From FEN-1297 sp963710735 (GTDB taxonomy: Bacteria; Bacteroidota; Ignavibacteria; Ignavibacteriales; Ignavibacteriaceae), in NCBI GenBank assembly GCA_963710735.1, contig CAVQBN010000004.1, positions 124,001 through 188,000 of the forward strand: a DNA stretch of 64,000 nucleotides, in the 5' to 3' direction. A program made the position numbers and the translations under genes. The notes under the pieces are model-generated. The model searched no databases, was not told where the DNA came from, and worked only from the letters and a program-made list of their open reading frames with translations. Positions within the stretch are counted from its first letter, which is position 1, and the number at the start of each line of letters is the position of its first letter. Below are positions 36,034-46,181 of this stretch, in pieces.

Positions 36034-37215
36034 TTAATATTGAATATCTTTCAATAACTCAACACCATTTTTCCCAAGTGAAGTGAGAATCCGTTTTGCT
36101 CTTACAAATTGATTCAACCTATAACGACTAAAATTTTTATCATTTTTATTGAAGCTGTCAATTTTTACTCTTCCAGCTTCATTTATAAATTGATCATTGC
36201 CGATGTAAATTCCAACATGAGTAATTTTTTCTTTTGAATCTTCTGTAGCTTTTTTACCGAAGAAAAGGAGATCACCGGGTTTTAAATTTGAAAAACCATT
36301 TTGCGTATCAATTTGAATTCCCACATGAACTTGCTGTGAAGCATCTCTAGGAAGATATATTCCGTTTAGGAAAAAAACAGTACGTGTAAATCCGCTGCAA
36401 TCCATTGCTTTTGTTGATGTCCCCCCCCATAAATATGGCGTTCCCATGAATCTGTCAGCAGTTTTAAGAATATTTTCTTCATTAGGTTCTCTGCTTTTCA
36501 GCCAAGTTTTATAATCTTCACAAATCTCATTTAATACATATCCGCTTCTTTTATCTGGAAATTCTACTTTTATATATTTCCCTTCATCTCCTAAATTTTT
36601 TAAAAGATCTCCTGCAACTAAATCAGACACTCGTAAAGATTTAATATCCGGCTGTGTGTAAACAAATCCATATTCTTTTGTAATTATAACTTTCTTTGAA
36701 TTATTCCATTGATCAACCTGCTCTTTATTCATCGGTTGAAAACCGCTAAATTCCATCCATGCAATATATTTATCAGGAGTTTGAACTAAAGCCCATCCTC
36801 TCATTTTTTTAAGGATTTTCATTGTACATCCCAATAAAGCTTGAGATGCGAGCTCGGCAGCTTCTTTAGGTTTTGTCCTCATTGTTGAAACTGAAATGTC
36901 AATAATTCCGTAAATATTTTCACCTAAATCTTTAGAAGGTAAAAGGGAAATTTCATCTTTTATTGAATATCCATTCTGTTTTAATTTATTTAAAAGCATA
37001 GCCTTAGCTTCCGGTAAATTTGTTTCACCGTTAAGAATTATTTCATTTTGATTTTTTGTTTGGTATGAAACATCAAACAAGGCTGTCCTTTTATCGGGTG
37101 CATATTTTTGCTGTACTTCATTTACTATTAGTTGAACTTTATCCATAGATTTACTTTGTTGTGAATAAATAGGTATAATTATAAATATGATTAAAAGGAT
37201 TGACAAATACCGCAT
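36034..37215 (-). CDS. NlpC/P60 (C40) cell-wall endopeptidase with SH3-like domain
   Basis: A 393-residue secreted enzyme, probably cutting gamma-D-Glu to diamino acid bonds in murein peptides. There is a signal peptide (residues 1-18, ending YSQ), an N-terminal domain of about 150 residues, SH3-type repeats near 175-225, and the C40 domain from about 240 with the catalytic Cys in TKAMDCSGF, His in ITHVGIYIG and the preceding GTPYLWGGTS. It pairs with the following dipeptide epimerase for murein-peptide turnover. Confidence 0.9.
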   Translation of the reverse strand: MRYLSILLIIFIIIPIYSQQSKSMDKVQLIVNEVQQKYAPDKRTALFDVSYQTKNQNEIILNGETNLPEAKAMLLNKLKQNGYSIKDEISLLPSKDLGENIYGIIDISVSTMRTKPKEAAELASQALLGCTMKILKKMRGWALVQTPDKYIAWMEFSGFQPMNKEQVDQWNNSKKVIITKEYGFVYTQPDIKSLRVSDLVAGDLLKNLGDEGKYIKVEFPDKRSGYVLNEICEDYKTWLKSREPNEENILKTADRFMGTPYLWGGTSTKAMDCSGFTRTVFFLNGIYLPRDASQQVHVGIQIDTQNGFSNLKPGDLLFFGKKATEDSKEKITHVGIYIGNDQFINEAGRVKIDSFNKNDKNFSRYRLNQFVRAKRILTSLGKNGVELLKDIQY

Positions 37216-37543
37216 TACATTCCTCGTTTTTTCTGCTTATAAATTACATTTACTAAAATATAAATATTTAAGTTTAATTCTAAATCAAAATAAATTGTAC
37301 AATTATCTCATTTTCTCCAAAAAGATCTGTAAACTGACTTTTAATGAGACAAGTTTTATTAGAATTTCTTCTCAATAAATTTAATAATAAAGAAATTTTT
37401 TAGTGGTATAATTTTAGATGATTTTAAATGATTATCCTAATTCTTTTTCTATTCAGATTTTAATTTTAAATATATTAAGTAATAATTAGGAATATTTCAT
37501 TCATAATATATTTGTCTAAACCGGAAAGGAGTGAAAAGAGTTA
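37216..37543. other. 328-base divergent intergenic region
   Basis: AT-rich gap between the start of the NlpC/P60 gene (-) and the DltA-like gene (+). It must hold both promoters. GGAAAGGAG at about 37522-37530 is the ribosome-binding site for the GTG start at 37544. No repeat or further ORF stands out. Confidence 0.6.
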
Positions 37544-39052
37544 GTGCTTGAGAAGATAAGTGAAACATTTTTTCGATATCCTAACAGAAATGCATTTTGC
37601 ATCAATAGGGAATATTATACTTATTTTAATTTTGCCAAGTTAGTTTCTAAAATTAGAAATTATATTCAATCAAATTTAGATAGTTCAGAAAAATTAATAG
37701 GCATTATTGCGAATCCGGAATCAGATATTGAAACTTACGGAGCAATCTATGGAACATTATACTCTGGCCACGGATACGTTCCGATTAATCAAACAAATCC
37801 AATTAACAGAAATATAGAAATATTAAAACAGACAGGAATAAAAACTATTCTCTGCCGAAGGACAAATGAAAAGATAAAAGAGTTAGCACACAAACAGAGC
37901 ATTAATATAATTGAAATTTGTTTACTTCCAGAAACTCACATAAATATAGAACTGCCAAATGTAGATGAAAATGAAATAGCCTATATTTTATTTACATCCG
38001 GAAGTACCGGCACTCCAAAAGGAGTTCCAATAACCAGAAAAAATATAAATTCCTTTATTCATGCTTTTTACAATCTTAATTTAGATATAAATGAGAATGA
38101 TAGATTTTTACAGATGTTTGAACTTACATTTGATTTTTCTGTTGTCTGTTATACGATCCCGTTATGTTTAGGAGCTTGCATTTATACAGTACCAACAGAA
38201 GGGATAAAATTTGCTAATGTATTTACAACTCTAGAAGAAAATGAAATAACATTCGCCTGTATGGTGCCAACAGTATTAAATTATCTAAAGCCCTATTTTG
38301 AAGAAATCAAATTAAATAAAATGAAATACTCATTATTCTGCGGAGAAATTTTGTATGAAGACATAGCAAGACAATGGTCTGTTTGTACTCCAAACGCAAA
38401 AATTATAAATGCATATGGTCCGACTGAAGCTACTGTTTTCTGCATGACTTATATTTGGGATAATAAAACTTCAAATAAAACTTTTAATGGAAGTTTGCCA
38501 ATTGGTAAGTCAATGGAAAATATGAAAGCAATAGTAATTGATGAAAATTTGAATAAAATTACAAATAGGACTAAAGGAGAACTTTGTTTAAGCGGAAAAC
38601 AATTGGCCGATGGTTATTTAAATGATCTCCCCCAAAATAGAAAATCATTTTTTACAATAGATCATGATGATAAAGTAGAAAGATTTTATAGAACGGGGGA
38701 CTTAGCATACATTAATGATGATGGTAATTTTATTTTTGCAGGCAGACTTGATAATCAAATAAAAATACAGGGCTTCCGAATTGAATTAACAGAAATTGAA
38801 CATTTTGCTAGAGAATTTACTAAGGGTGCAAATGTAAAAGCTGTGAGTTCAGTTGATAAAAGAGGAATAACCCAAATTCATTTATTCGTGGAAAATTATT
38901 CTGGAAATACAGAAGACATACAAAGTTACCTGCAAACTAAGGTTCCCGGATACATGATCCCCTCTTCTATATCAATACTTAAAGCCTTTCCGCTAAATGG
39001 GAATGGAAAAGTTGATAAGGATAAATTAATGTCATTATCTGATAAAAATTAA
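37544..39052 (+). CDS. DltA-like amino-acid-activating adenylation enzyme
   Basis: A free-standing adenylation domain of 502 residues. Core motifs are intact: FTSGSTGTPKG, NAYGPTEATV, YRTGDLAY, GRLDNQIKIQGFRIEL and the catalytic Lys near NGNGKVDK. The segments FDFS and LFCGEIL match the places of the Asp and Cys that position D-alanine in DltA, so an amino acid, possibly D-Ala, is the likely substrate. It begins at GTG (37544) with AGGAG upstream. First gene of the seven-gene operon, and presumably loads one of the two ACPs nearby. Confidence 0.82.
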   Translation: MLEKISETFFRYPNRNAFCINREYYTYFNFAKLVSKIRNYIQSNLDSSEKLIGIIANPESDIETYGAIYGTLYSGHGYVPINQTNPINRNIEILKQTGIKTILCRRTNEKIKELAHKQSINIIEICLLPETHINIELPNVDENEIAYILFTSGSTGTPKGVPITRKNINSFIHAFYNLNLDINENDRFLQMFELTFDFSVVCYTIPLCLGACIYTVPTEGIKFANVFTTLEENEITFACMVPTVLNYLKPYFEEIKLNKMKYSLFCGEILYEDIARQWSVCTPNAKIINAYGPTEATVFCMTYIWDNKTSNKTFNGSLPIGKSMENMKAIVIDENLNKITNRTKGELCLSGKQLADGYLNDLPQNRKSFFTIDHDDKVERFYRTGDLAYINDDGNFIFAGRLDNQIKIQGFRIELTEIEHFAREFTKGANVKAVSSVDKRGITQIHLFVENYSGNTEDIQSYLQTKVPGYMIPSSISILKAFPLNGNGKVDKDKLMSLSDKN

Positions 39053-39149
39053 ATAAACTTGCAATTGTTTTATTTAAGTTTGATTATAAATTTTCTGTAA
39101 TGAAATATTTTTTATAAAAAAATGTTTTAAGAATTAGGATACATATTTA

Positions 39150-39824
39150 ATGATAGATAATCTAATATTTAGAAAAGCAAATGATGACGATATTGAATTT
39201 GTAATAGAAGCCATTATAGAATCTGAAAAAAGCGGTTCGGATATGGTTTCTTCCTGTAAAATATTTAATTTCACAGAAAACGAATTTAAAAATATATTGA
39301 AAGAAATTTTGTTACAGGATATTCCAAACTATGATTATTATTTATCCGGTTTTTTAATTGCAGAATTTAATGGTGAAAAAATTGGAACGGTAGGTTCATG
39401 GCTTGAAGCAGCCGATGGAACAGCAAGCGGAATGGTAAAAGCTACCGTCCTTTTCCAATATCTTGGAGCAGCAAAGTTCAAAGAAATTAATAAAAACACC
39501 AAAGTAATAAAGGGATTAACTTTAAATAGAGAACCCGGGACCTTGCAGCTTGAGCATGGTTATACTAAAGAAAAGTTCCGAAGGCAGAGTATATTTACAA
39601 ATGTAATTAAGCGGAATATTAAAGAGAATCTTCAACATCATAATTTTTCTAAAGTTCAAGGAATTTTATTTAATGAGAATTATAAATCTTTTAAAGCTCA
39701 CTTAAAATTAGGTTATAATGTGGTTGAAGAAAAAAAAGTTGAAGATCCGGAAATCTTAAAATATTTTCCATATAATTCGAAAGTATTGATGGAATTGAGT
39801 GAAGAAAATTTTCAGAACTTTTAA
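39150..39824 (+). CDS. GNAT-family acyltransferase
   Basis: A 224-residue GNAT fold protein. The N-terminal beta-alpha start is FRKANDDDIEFVIEAI, and the C-terminal half has the acyl-CoA site region with LEHGYTKEKFRRQSIFTNVIKRNI, in place of the usual Q/RxxGxG/A loop, and NENYKSFKAHLKLGYNVVEEK as the typical closing strand. Acyl donor and acceptor are unknown. 97 bases downstream of the DltA-like gene and 29 bases upstream of the ACP, so it is in the same operon; it may N-acylate the activated residue or a sugar amine. Confidence 0.75.
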   Translation: MIDNLIFRKANDDDIEFVIEAIIESEKSGSDMVSSCKIFNFTENEFKNILKEILLQDIPNYDYYLSGFLIAEFNGEKIGTVGSWLEAADGTASGMVKATVLFQYLGAAKFKEINKNTKVIKGLTLNREPGTLQLEHGYTKEKFRRQSIFTNVIKRNIKENLQHHNFSKVQGILFNENYKSFKAHLKLGYNVVEEKKVEDPEILKYFPYNSKVLMELSEENFQNF

Positions 39825-39853
39825 TTTCAACATAAAGGGAAAAATTTATTTGT

Positions 39854-40090
39854 ATGAATAATCTTGATAAACTAAAAAAAGCATTTAATGAAGCACTGGA
39901 AATTCCGCTTGAAAAAATAAACGATGAATTAAGTTACGGTGCCGAGAATTGGGATTCAGTTGCGCACCTAGCTCTTGTTGCTTCGATAGAAATTGAATTT
40001 GATATAATGTTAACTTCTAACGATGTAATTGATATGAGCAGTTTTAAGAAAGCTAAAGAAATATTAGAAAAATATGACATCCATTTTTAA
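39854..40090 (+). CDS. Acyl carrier protein
   Basis: A 78-residue carrier protein. The phosphopantetheine attachment Ser is in ENWDSVAHLALV (DS motif with V for L), and a four-helix length fits. It is a dedicated, non-FabF-operon ACP with weak acidity for an ACP. It overlaps the following SDR by 17 bases. Likely loaded by the DltA-like or the second ligase of this operon. Confidence 0.88.
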   Translation: MNNLDKLKKAFNEALEIPLEKINDELSYGAENWDSVAHLALVASIEIEFDIMLTSNDVIDMSSFKKAKEILEKYDIHF

Positions 40091-40832
40091 TTTAGAAGGT
40101 AAAATAGCTTTTATTACCGGATCTACCAGGGGAATGGGTTGGGCAACTGCCAAGCTTCTAACTGAACATGGAGCTATAGTTATATTAAACGGGATTCACA
40201 GCCAGGAGTTATTAGACCGGCGCCAGGAAGAATTGAAAAAAGAATTTAATGTTGAAGCAGATGGCTATCTTTTTGATGTCGGAAATCTGGATGCTGCACA
40301 AAATTGTTATAACTCAATCTTTAAGAAATATAAAAAATTAGATATTCTTGTAAACAATGCCGGCATTCTTGAGGATAATTTAGTCGGCATGATAAGTAAA
40401 GAAAACATCCAGAATACTTTCAGCACAAACACTACAGGTATTATTTATAACCTTCAATTAGCAGCAAGACTTATGTCCAGGAATAATTCCGGTTCAATAA
40501 TTAATATTTCATCTTTAGTTGGCAGAGTCGGTAATGAAGGTCAAGTGGTTTACGGCGGCAGTAAAGCAGCAGTAATTGGGATAACTTTATCGGCTGCACG
40601 CGAACTGGCTCCGAAGAATATTAGAGTGAATGCAATTGCACCGGGTTTTATTAATACAGATTTTATTAAACCTCTGTCCAAAGAAAAATATGAAGAACGG
40701 CTAAGGTCCATTAAAATGAAACGAATTGGCCAGCCGGAAGATGTAGCAAAAGCAACATTGTTTTTTGCATCTGATCTTTCTGCATACATTACCGGTCAAG
40801 TTTTAGGTGTAGATGGAGGAATGATTTTATAG
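40074..40832 (+). CDS. 3-oxoacyl-ACP reductase-like SDR
   Basis: A 252-residue short-chain dehydrogenase. The NAD(P) motif TGSTRGMGWA, the NNAG motif, the catalytic Ser in INISSLVG and Tyr-Lys in VVYGGSKAA, and the C-terminal DGGMIL are all clear. FabG-like; it would reduce a 3-keto group to 3-hydroxy on an acyl-ACP. The ATG lies inside the ACP gene. It is not the housekeeping FabG, which would be expected near fabD. Confidence 0.88.
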   Translation: MTSIFNLEGKIAFITGSTRGMGWATAKLLTEHGAIVILNGIHSQELLDRRQEELKKEFNVEADGYLFDVGNLDAAQNCYNSIFKKYKKLDILVNNAGILEDNLVGMISKENIQNTFSTNTTGIIYNLQLAARLMSRNNSGSIINISSLVGRVGNEGQVVYGGSKAAVIGITLSAARELAPKNIRVNAIAPGFINTDFIKPLSKEKYEERLRSIKMKRIGQPEDVAKATLFFASDLSAYITGQVLGVDGGMIL

Positions 40833-42271
40833 TGTTCTGGGAATTAGAAAATATCGAACCAAATTTTATCGCATTAATCGATGGTTCGTCAAAAAAATTT
40901 TTAACATACGGAGAATTAATAAACCGTTGCAGCCAATTAGGCGATAAGTTAAAATTTGAAAAAAAGAAATTAGTTTTTTTGTTTTGTGATAATTCTGTTG
41001 AAAGTATTATTGCCTACTTATCAATTCTTCGGTCGGGCAATGTAGTTTATCTTGCTAACAATAGGATGGATAATTCACTAAAAAAAGATTTAATAAATCT
41101 TTATAATCCCGAAATTATCATCAGCAAAGATGAACTAGCCACAATTATAGATGATTATTTAAAAAGTGAAACGAATTTAGATTTATTCTATTATCAATCA
41201 AAATATTTGGATAAGTATCCCCCGCCAAATAAGGAATTGGCTGTACTGCTTTCAACTTCCGGGACGACCGGCAGTCCAAAGCTTGTAAAGCTTTCATATA
41301 AAAGCCTTCAATCAAATTCAGAATCAATAGCAGATTATCTATATATAACTCATAATGAAAAACCGATTACCAGTCTTCCCATAAGCTATTCATATGGATT
41401 GTCCGTAATTAATAGTCATTTACAAAAAGGCGCAAAAATTGTTTGTTCAAATCACTCTATGGTGACAAGAGATTTCTGGAATACTTTTAATGAATTAGAA
41501 TGTACTTCTTTTGCAGGGGTCCCTTATAATTATCAAATTTTACAGAGATTGAAATTCGACAGCATGAAATTACCATCGCTTAAATATATGACTCAAGCAG
41601 GCGGAAGATTAAGCGAAAATTTGATAAGGTATTTTTATGAGAGCGCACTAAAAAAAAGGATTAAGTTTTTTGTAATGTATGGCCAAACAGAAGCGACTGC
41701 AAGAATTTCATTTGTCCCGTTTGAAATTTTAGGTGAAAAGAATAATTCAATCGGGAAACCCATCCCAAATGGAGAAATTAAACTTTATTCAGGCGATCAT
41801 GAAATTTATGAACCAGGAGTGGAAGGCGAGCTTGTTTACTGCGGCGATAATGTTATGATGGGATATGCGAATAATAGAGATGATATTGCAAAAGGAGATG
41901 AACAAAAAGGTGTATTACATACAGGAGATCTTGCTTATAAAGATGAAGATGGCTATTTTTTTATTACCGGAAGATTAAAAAGGTTCATAAAACTTTTCGG
42001 TTTAAGAGTAAATCTTGACGAGATAGAAAAAATGATTGAAAATAAATTTAATGTTTCTTCTGCATGCTTTGGAAGCGATGATTCGTTAAAAGTTTTACTT
42101 CAGTCGCAAAGTGAGGATATTTCTGATTCCGTTCGAAAGGAAATTATAAAAGTGTATAATATTCATCATTCATTTGTAAGTGTAAAATTGACTAAATCCA
42201 TTCCTCATAATTCACTTGGGAAAAAAGATTATAAATCAATTGAAGAATTAGAATATAATGAGCACAATTGA
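40832..42271 (+). CDS. AMP-dependent acyl ligase
   Basis: A 479-residue ANL-superfamily ligase with STSGTTGSPKLVKLS, YGQTEATARI, HTGDLAYKDEDGYF, GRLKRFIKLFGLRVNLDEIE and the C-terminal catalytic Lys in LGKKDYK. The best fit by style is an acyl-CoA or acyl-ACP ligase rather than an amino-acid one. It starts at GTG, overlapping the previous stop by one base, and its end overlaps the LuxE-like gene by 14 bases. Likely activates the acyl group carried by the ACP. Confidence 0.85.
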   Translation: MFWELENIEPNFIALIDGSSKKFLTYGELINRCSQLGDKLKFEKKKLVFLFCDNSVESIIAYLSILRSGNVVYLANNRMDNSLKKDLINLYNPEIIISKDELATIIDDYLKSETNLDLFYYQSKYLDKYPPPNKELAVLLSTSGTTGSPKLVKLSYKSLQSNSESIADYLYITHNEKPITSLPISYSYGLSVINSHLQKGAKIVCSNHSMVTRDFWNTFNELECTSFAGVPYNYQILQRLKFDSMKLPSLKYMTQAGGRLSENLIRYFYESALKKRIKFFVMYGQTEATARISFVPFEILGEKNNSIGKPIPNGEIKLYSGDHEIYEPGVEGELVYCGDNVMMGYANNRDDIAKGDEQKGVLHTGDLAYKDEDGYFFITGRLKRFIKLFGLRVNLDEIEKMIENKFNVSSACFGSDDSLKVLLQSQSEDISDSVRKEIIKVYNIHHSFVSVKLTKSIPHNSLGKKDYKSIEELEYNEHN

Positions 42272-43364
42272 AAAACTATTTGAATTGCCGGAATATTCTA
42301 TTGATAACAACACAAAAAGAGAATTCCTTTTAGAAGAATTGAACGGACTTACCAGGTTTCATTATTCAAATTGTATACCATATAAGAATATTCTTAATAA
42401 TTTGAAAATCGATTTATCAAAAAATATTAATAGAATAGAAGATTTACCTTATTTGCCGGTAAGATTATTTAAATCACAAAATATTAAAAGTATACCCGAT
42501 AAAGACATTTTCAAAACTCTTACATCAAGCGGAACCACAGGTCAGCAATTATCTAAAATTATTTTAGATAAAGAAACTTCAATGCTTCAAGTAAAAGCAC
42601 TTGCTTCAATAATAACTTCTTATATTGGAACTCAGCGGCTGCCAATGATTATCATCGATACTGATTCTACTATAAAAAATCGAGCTTCTTTAAGCGCAAG
42701 GGGTGCAGGTTTAATCGGGCTTTCAAATTTTGGAAGAGATCATTTTTTTGCAGTTGATGAAAATATGAATTTAAAGATCGAAGAATTATTGCAATATATT
42801 GATAAACATAAAAATGAAAATATATTGATTTTCGGGTTTACCTATATGATCTGGCAGTATTTTTATAAAAGTCTCAAAAGCACAAATTTGAAATTAGATT
42901 TAAGCTCCGCTATTTTAATTCACAGCGGGGGCTGGAAAAAACTAAACGAAGATTTAGTTTCGAATAAAATATTTAAAGAAGAATTATATAATCAATTTAA
43001 GCTTGAAAGAATATATAACTTTTACGGAATGGTGGAACAGGTGGGCAGTATTTTTATGGAATGTGAAGAAGGATATTTGCATTCGCCTAATTTTGCAGAA
43101 ATATTAATCAGAGACTATACTGATTGGTCAGTACTTCCAATAGGCAAACAAGGAATTATACAAACTTTAAGTGTGTTGCCTAAAAGTTATCCAGGCCATT
43201 CTTTGCTTACCGAGGACCTTGGAACAATTGTCGGAATTGATGACTGTAAATGCGGACGTAAAGGTACTTATTTTATTGTTAATGGTAGAATTCCGAAAGC
43301 AGAATTAAGAGGCTGCAGTGATACTCATGCCGAAATGGTTTTAAATTCTACGGTGAGTAGTTAA
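42258..43364 (+). CDS. LuxE-like acyl-protein synthetase
   Basis: A 368-residue member of the LuxE/PaaK-type family, which activates acyl groups as AMP esters and passes them to a thiol. LTSSGTTGQ (P-loop-like), FYGMVEQVGSIF and the LuxE hallmark CKCGRKGTYF...GRIPKAELRGCSD are all clear. In bioluminescence LuxE works with the reductase LuxC. Here LuxC follows immediately, 2 bases later. No luxA/luxB is visible, so the role is not light emission. Confidence 0.88.
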   Translation: MSTIEKLFELPEYSIDNNTKREFLLEELNGLTRFHYSNCIPYKNILNNLKIDLSKNINRIEDLPYLPVRLFKSQNIKSIPDKDIFKTLTSSGTTGQQLSKIILDKETSMLQVKALASIITSYIGTQRLPMIIIDTDSTIKNRASLSARGAGLIGLSNFGRDHFFAVDENMNLKIEELLQYIDKHKNENILIFGFTYMIWQYFYKSLKSTNLKLDLSSAILIHSGGWKKLNEDLVSNKIFKEELYNQFKLERIYNFYGMVEQVGSIFMECEEGYLHSPNFAEILIRDYTDWSVLPIGKQGIIQTLSVLPKSYPGHSLLTEDLGTIVGIDDCKCGRKGTYFIVNGRIPKAELRGCSDTHAEMVLNSTVSS

Positions 43365-43365
43365 A

Positions 43366-44604
43366 ATGTATGTTACTAAATTTGTCCCCGAATTTATCGA
43401 ACATGCGGAGATTGAAAATCTTCTTAATAAAGAATTTAGTAATCAAAGTTTTCTTAAGCCTTTTGATGAAATTAGTATTCAATTTTTATCAACGTTATCT
43501 CAAACTATATTAAAATATAAAGGAATAAAAAATTATCCGGAACTTGTAGCGCTTGCTTATTGGTTAAGAAAATCAAATATATCCAGTATTATAAATGCCT
43601 TACGTAAAAATATTAATAAATCTGAATTAATCGTACCCGGAGGATTAGCATTTCACATTGCTCCGTCAAACGTTGACACAATTTTTCTCTATTCATGGGC
43701 TTTATCAATGCTTGCAGGGAATCTAAATATTGTACGAATTTCTCAAACACAAAATGAACAATTGAATTTGCTTCTACAATTAGTAAGAAAAGTTTTATGT
43801 GATAAGAAATGGTCACTAATCTCTAAAAGAAACCTTGTTATAAGTTATCTGAAAGATGATAAAATTAATATTTTTATCTCTTCCCTTTCTGATATCAGAA
43901 TTTTATGGGGCGGAGATGAAACTGTTAGAAATATTAGGAATTTACCTTCTAAACCAACTACAAAAGATATAGCCTTTGCAGATAAATTTTCTTACACAAT
44001 TGTCAATGCATCTTCTTATTTAAAATTAGACAACCAGGAGAAATTTCAACTAGGAAAACAATTTTACAATGACTCTTATTGGTTTAACCAAATGGCATGT
44101 TCATCACCTAGATTTGTAATATTTTCCGGAAGCAAAAATAATTGTGAAAAAGCCAGCGAATTATTTTGGAATAATCTAGAGAAAGAATTAAAGAGACGAA
44201 ATCAAAAAGTAACAATTGATGTTGCTATGGAAAGGATTGTCTATTTATATGAATCTATGTCTAAGACAATTTCAAATAACGTTTTGAATAGCGGGAATGA
44301 TAAACCTGTCGTGCTAAGAGTTGATAAAAACGAAATAAGTAACTTCCGCGAGTCCTGCGGAGGAGGATTTTTCTTCGAATGTTTCTTAAACAATATTGAG
44401 GAATTAACGGAACTAGTAAGGGGAAAAGATCAAACATTAACTTATTTCGGGTTTAACAAAACGACTTTAAAGAATTTTATAACAGAAGTAAATGGCAGAG
44501 GGATAAACAGAATTGTTCCGATAGGACAAGCTTTAAATTTTTCGCCAACATGGGATGGATATTCTCTTCTAAATGAACTTACTAAAAGAGTTCAGATTTT
44601 GTAA
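43366..44604 (+). CDS. LuxC-like acyl-CoA/acyl-protein reductase
   Basis: A 412-residue reductase of the LuxC family, related to aldehyde dehydrogenases, which makes aldehydes from activated acyl groups using NADPH. The probable catalytic Cys is in FNQMACSSPR. Other LuxC-like segments are GGLAFHIAPSNVDTIFLYSWALSMLAGN and the C-terminal GINRIVPIGQALNFSPTWDGY. It follows the LuxE-like gene by one base and is the last gene of the operon, 27 bases from the convergent MBOAT gene. Confidence 0.87.
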   Translation: MYVTKFVPEFIEHAEIENLLNKEFSNQSFLKPFDEISIQFLSTLSQTILKYKGIKNYPELVALAYWLRKSNISSIINALRKNINKSELIVPGGLAFHIAPSNVDTIFLYSWALSMLAGNLNIVRISQTQNEQLNLLLQLVRKVLCDKKWSLISKRNLVISYLKDDKINIFISSLSDIRILWGGDETVRNIRNLPSKPTTKDIAFADKFSYTIVNASSYLKLDNQEKFQLGKQFYNDSYWFNQMACSSPRFVIFSGSKNNCEKASELFWNNLEKELKRRNQKVTIDVAMERIVYLYESMSKTISNNVLNSGNDKPVVLRVDKNEISNFRESCGGGFFFECFLNNIEELTELVRGKDQTLTYFGFNKTTLKNFITEVNGRGINRIVPIGQALNFSPTWDGYSLLNELTKRVQIL

Positions 44605-44631
44605 TTCAAACTTTTTTTACTAACATTTTAC

Positions 44632-46134
44632 TTAAAAATTAAAATAAATCACAGGCTGCAATTGTGCTGATTCTGCCTGAACGACAATAACAATCATAAT
44701 CGCTATCAATAATGCTTGAACGATGACCGGACTTTCCGTGATTATATTTTGTACCTTATTATCAAAAGATTTCGGAATAAAATGAAGTGCATATCCTAGG
44801 AGCATCAAGTAAAATACTTTCGAATAACCAACAATCCATTGGAAAAACACAACACCGTGGAAAAATGTAAATATTTGGTGAAATACATTTAATGCAGTCT
44901 GCAATGAATCAGATCGAAAAACAATTGCAGTAATTAAAAGGAGATGAAATGTAATTAATATCTGAAATACTTTTAGAGTTCTAGTTCCGCTTAATCCAAC
45001 CTTTTTGTAAAAAGCAGTTTCTAAGTTTTTGAGTTAAAAGTGATACCGCAAGATAAGTACTATGAATTAATCCAAAAACGACAAATGTCCAATTCGCTCC
45101 ATGCCAGAGCCCGACGATGAAAGAAGGTAATGAAATATTGCAGCGGCACTTCCGTAAACTCTTGCTTTGCGAAATTTTATTTGAAGCGGTTTGAAAAGAT
45201 AATCCAGCAGCCAGGTAGATAAGGAAATATGCCATCTTCGCCAATAATCCGCAATGCTTGAAGCTTTAAACGGAATATTGAAATTGTCCATAAGTTTGAA
45301 ACCAAGAAGCAAAGCAATACCCAAAGCCATATCGGTATAACCGGAAAAATCGCAATAGATTTGTAAAAAGTAGGCGTAACTTGCCAATAAATTTTCTACA
45401 CCGGTAAATCTTAATGGACTTTGAAAAACACGATCAACAAAATTTAAACCGATGTAATCAGCAATAACATTTTTTTTGAATAACCCGCAAAGGATTAAAA
45501 ATACGGCACGTCCTATGTCTTCTTTTGTAACTGTGAAATCATTTTGCACTTGGGGTAGAAATGCAGCTGCTCTATCTATTGGGCCGGCAAGAATATTCGG
45601 GAAGAAAAACATATAAAGACAAAAATCACGTAGGCTGTCCGTAGGCTCCATTGTTTCGATATAAAGTTCGATAGAATAACTCATTGCTTTAAATGTATAA
45701 AATGAAATTCCTATAGGTAATAAGATATCAAGAGGCTGGAAGTTAGCGGTATGTAAATCATTTAAAATTTGGATAAGAAAATTTGTGTATTTAAAATAAA
45801 TCAGTAGTCCGATATCAATTATTAAAACTGAATAGAATAGTAATCTTTTTATTGAAGATGATTTTGTTTTGTAAATCCAATTTCCGAAATAAAAATTTAT
45901 AAATGTAGAGAAGAATAAGAGTAAGAAAAAGTTTCCCGAGTTTCTATAATAAAAAAATAAAGAGAAAAATATTATTGTATAAATTTTGAGACTTTTGCTC
46001 TTACTGAATATTCTATAAAAAATAAGTAAAGTAAAGAAGAAGAAAAGGAAAAAGCTGGTGCTAAAGTATAGCGGATCCTGTGGATTGTAAACGAATAATT
46101 GCCATAACTTATTAAAATCAATAGTAGTGAACAT
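44632..46134 (-). CDS. MBOAT-family O-acyltransferase (DltB/AlgI-like), carrying two compensating frameshifts
   Basis: A multi-pass membrane acyltransferase of about 500 residues. The sequence runs through three frames: FFPNILAGPIDRAAAFLPQ and CDFSGYTDMALGIA in the first, SFIVGLWHGANWTFVVFGLIHS (the MBOAT Trp-His and second catalytic His) in the second, and the C-terminal helices from about FRSDSLQTALNVFH in the first frame again. Shifts fall near 45130-45160 (one base missing) and near 44995-45010 (one extra, in a run of A/T homopolymers); the total is an exact multiple of three. Transfers acyl groups from an ACP (next gene) to a surface glycan. The shifts may be sequence errors. Confidence 0.83.
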
Positions 46135-46181
46135 TCAAATTTATTTTTATTATGAAGATAAATTTATCTAATTATTAGTTT

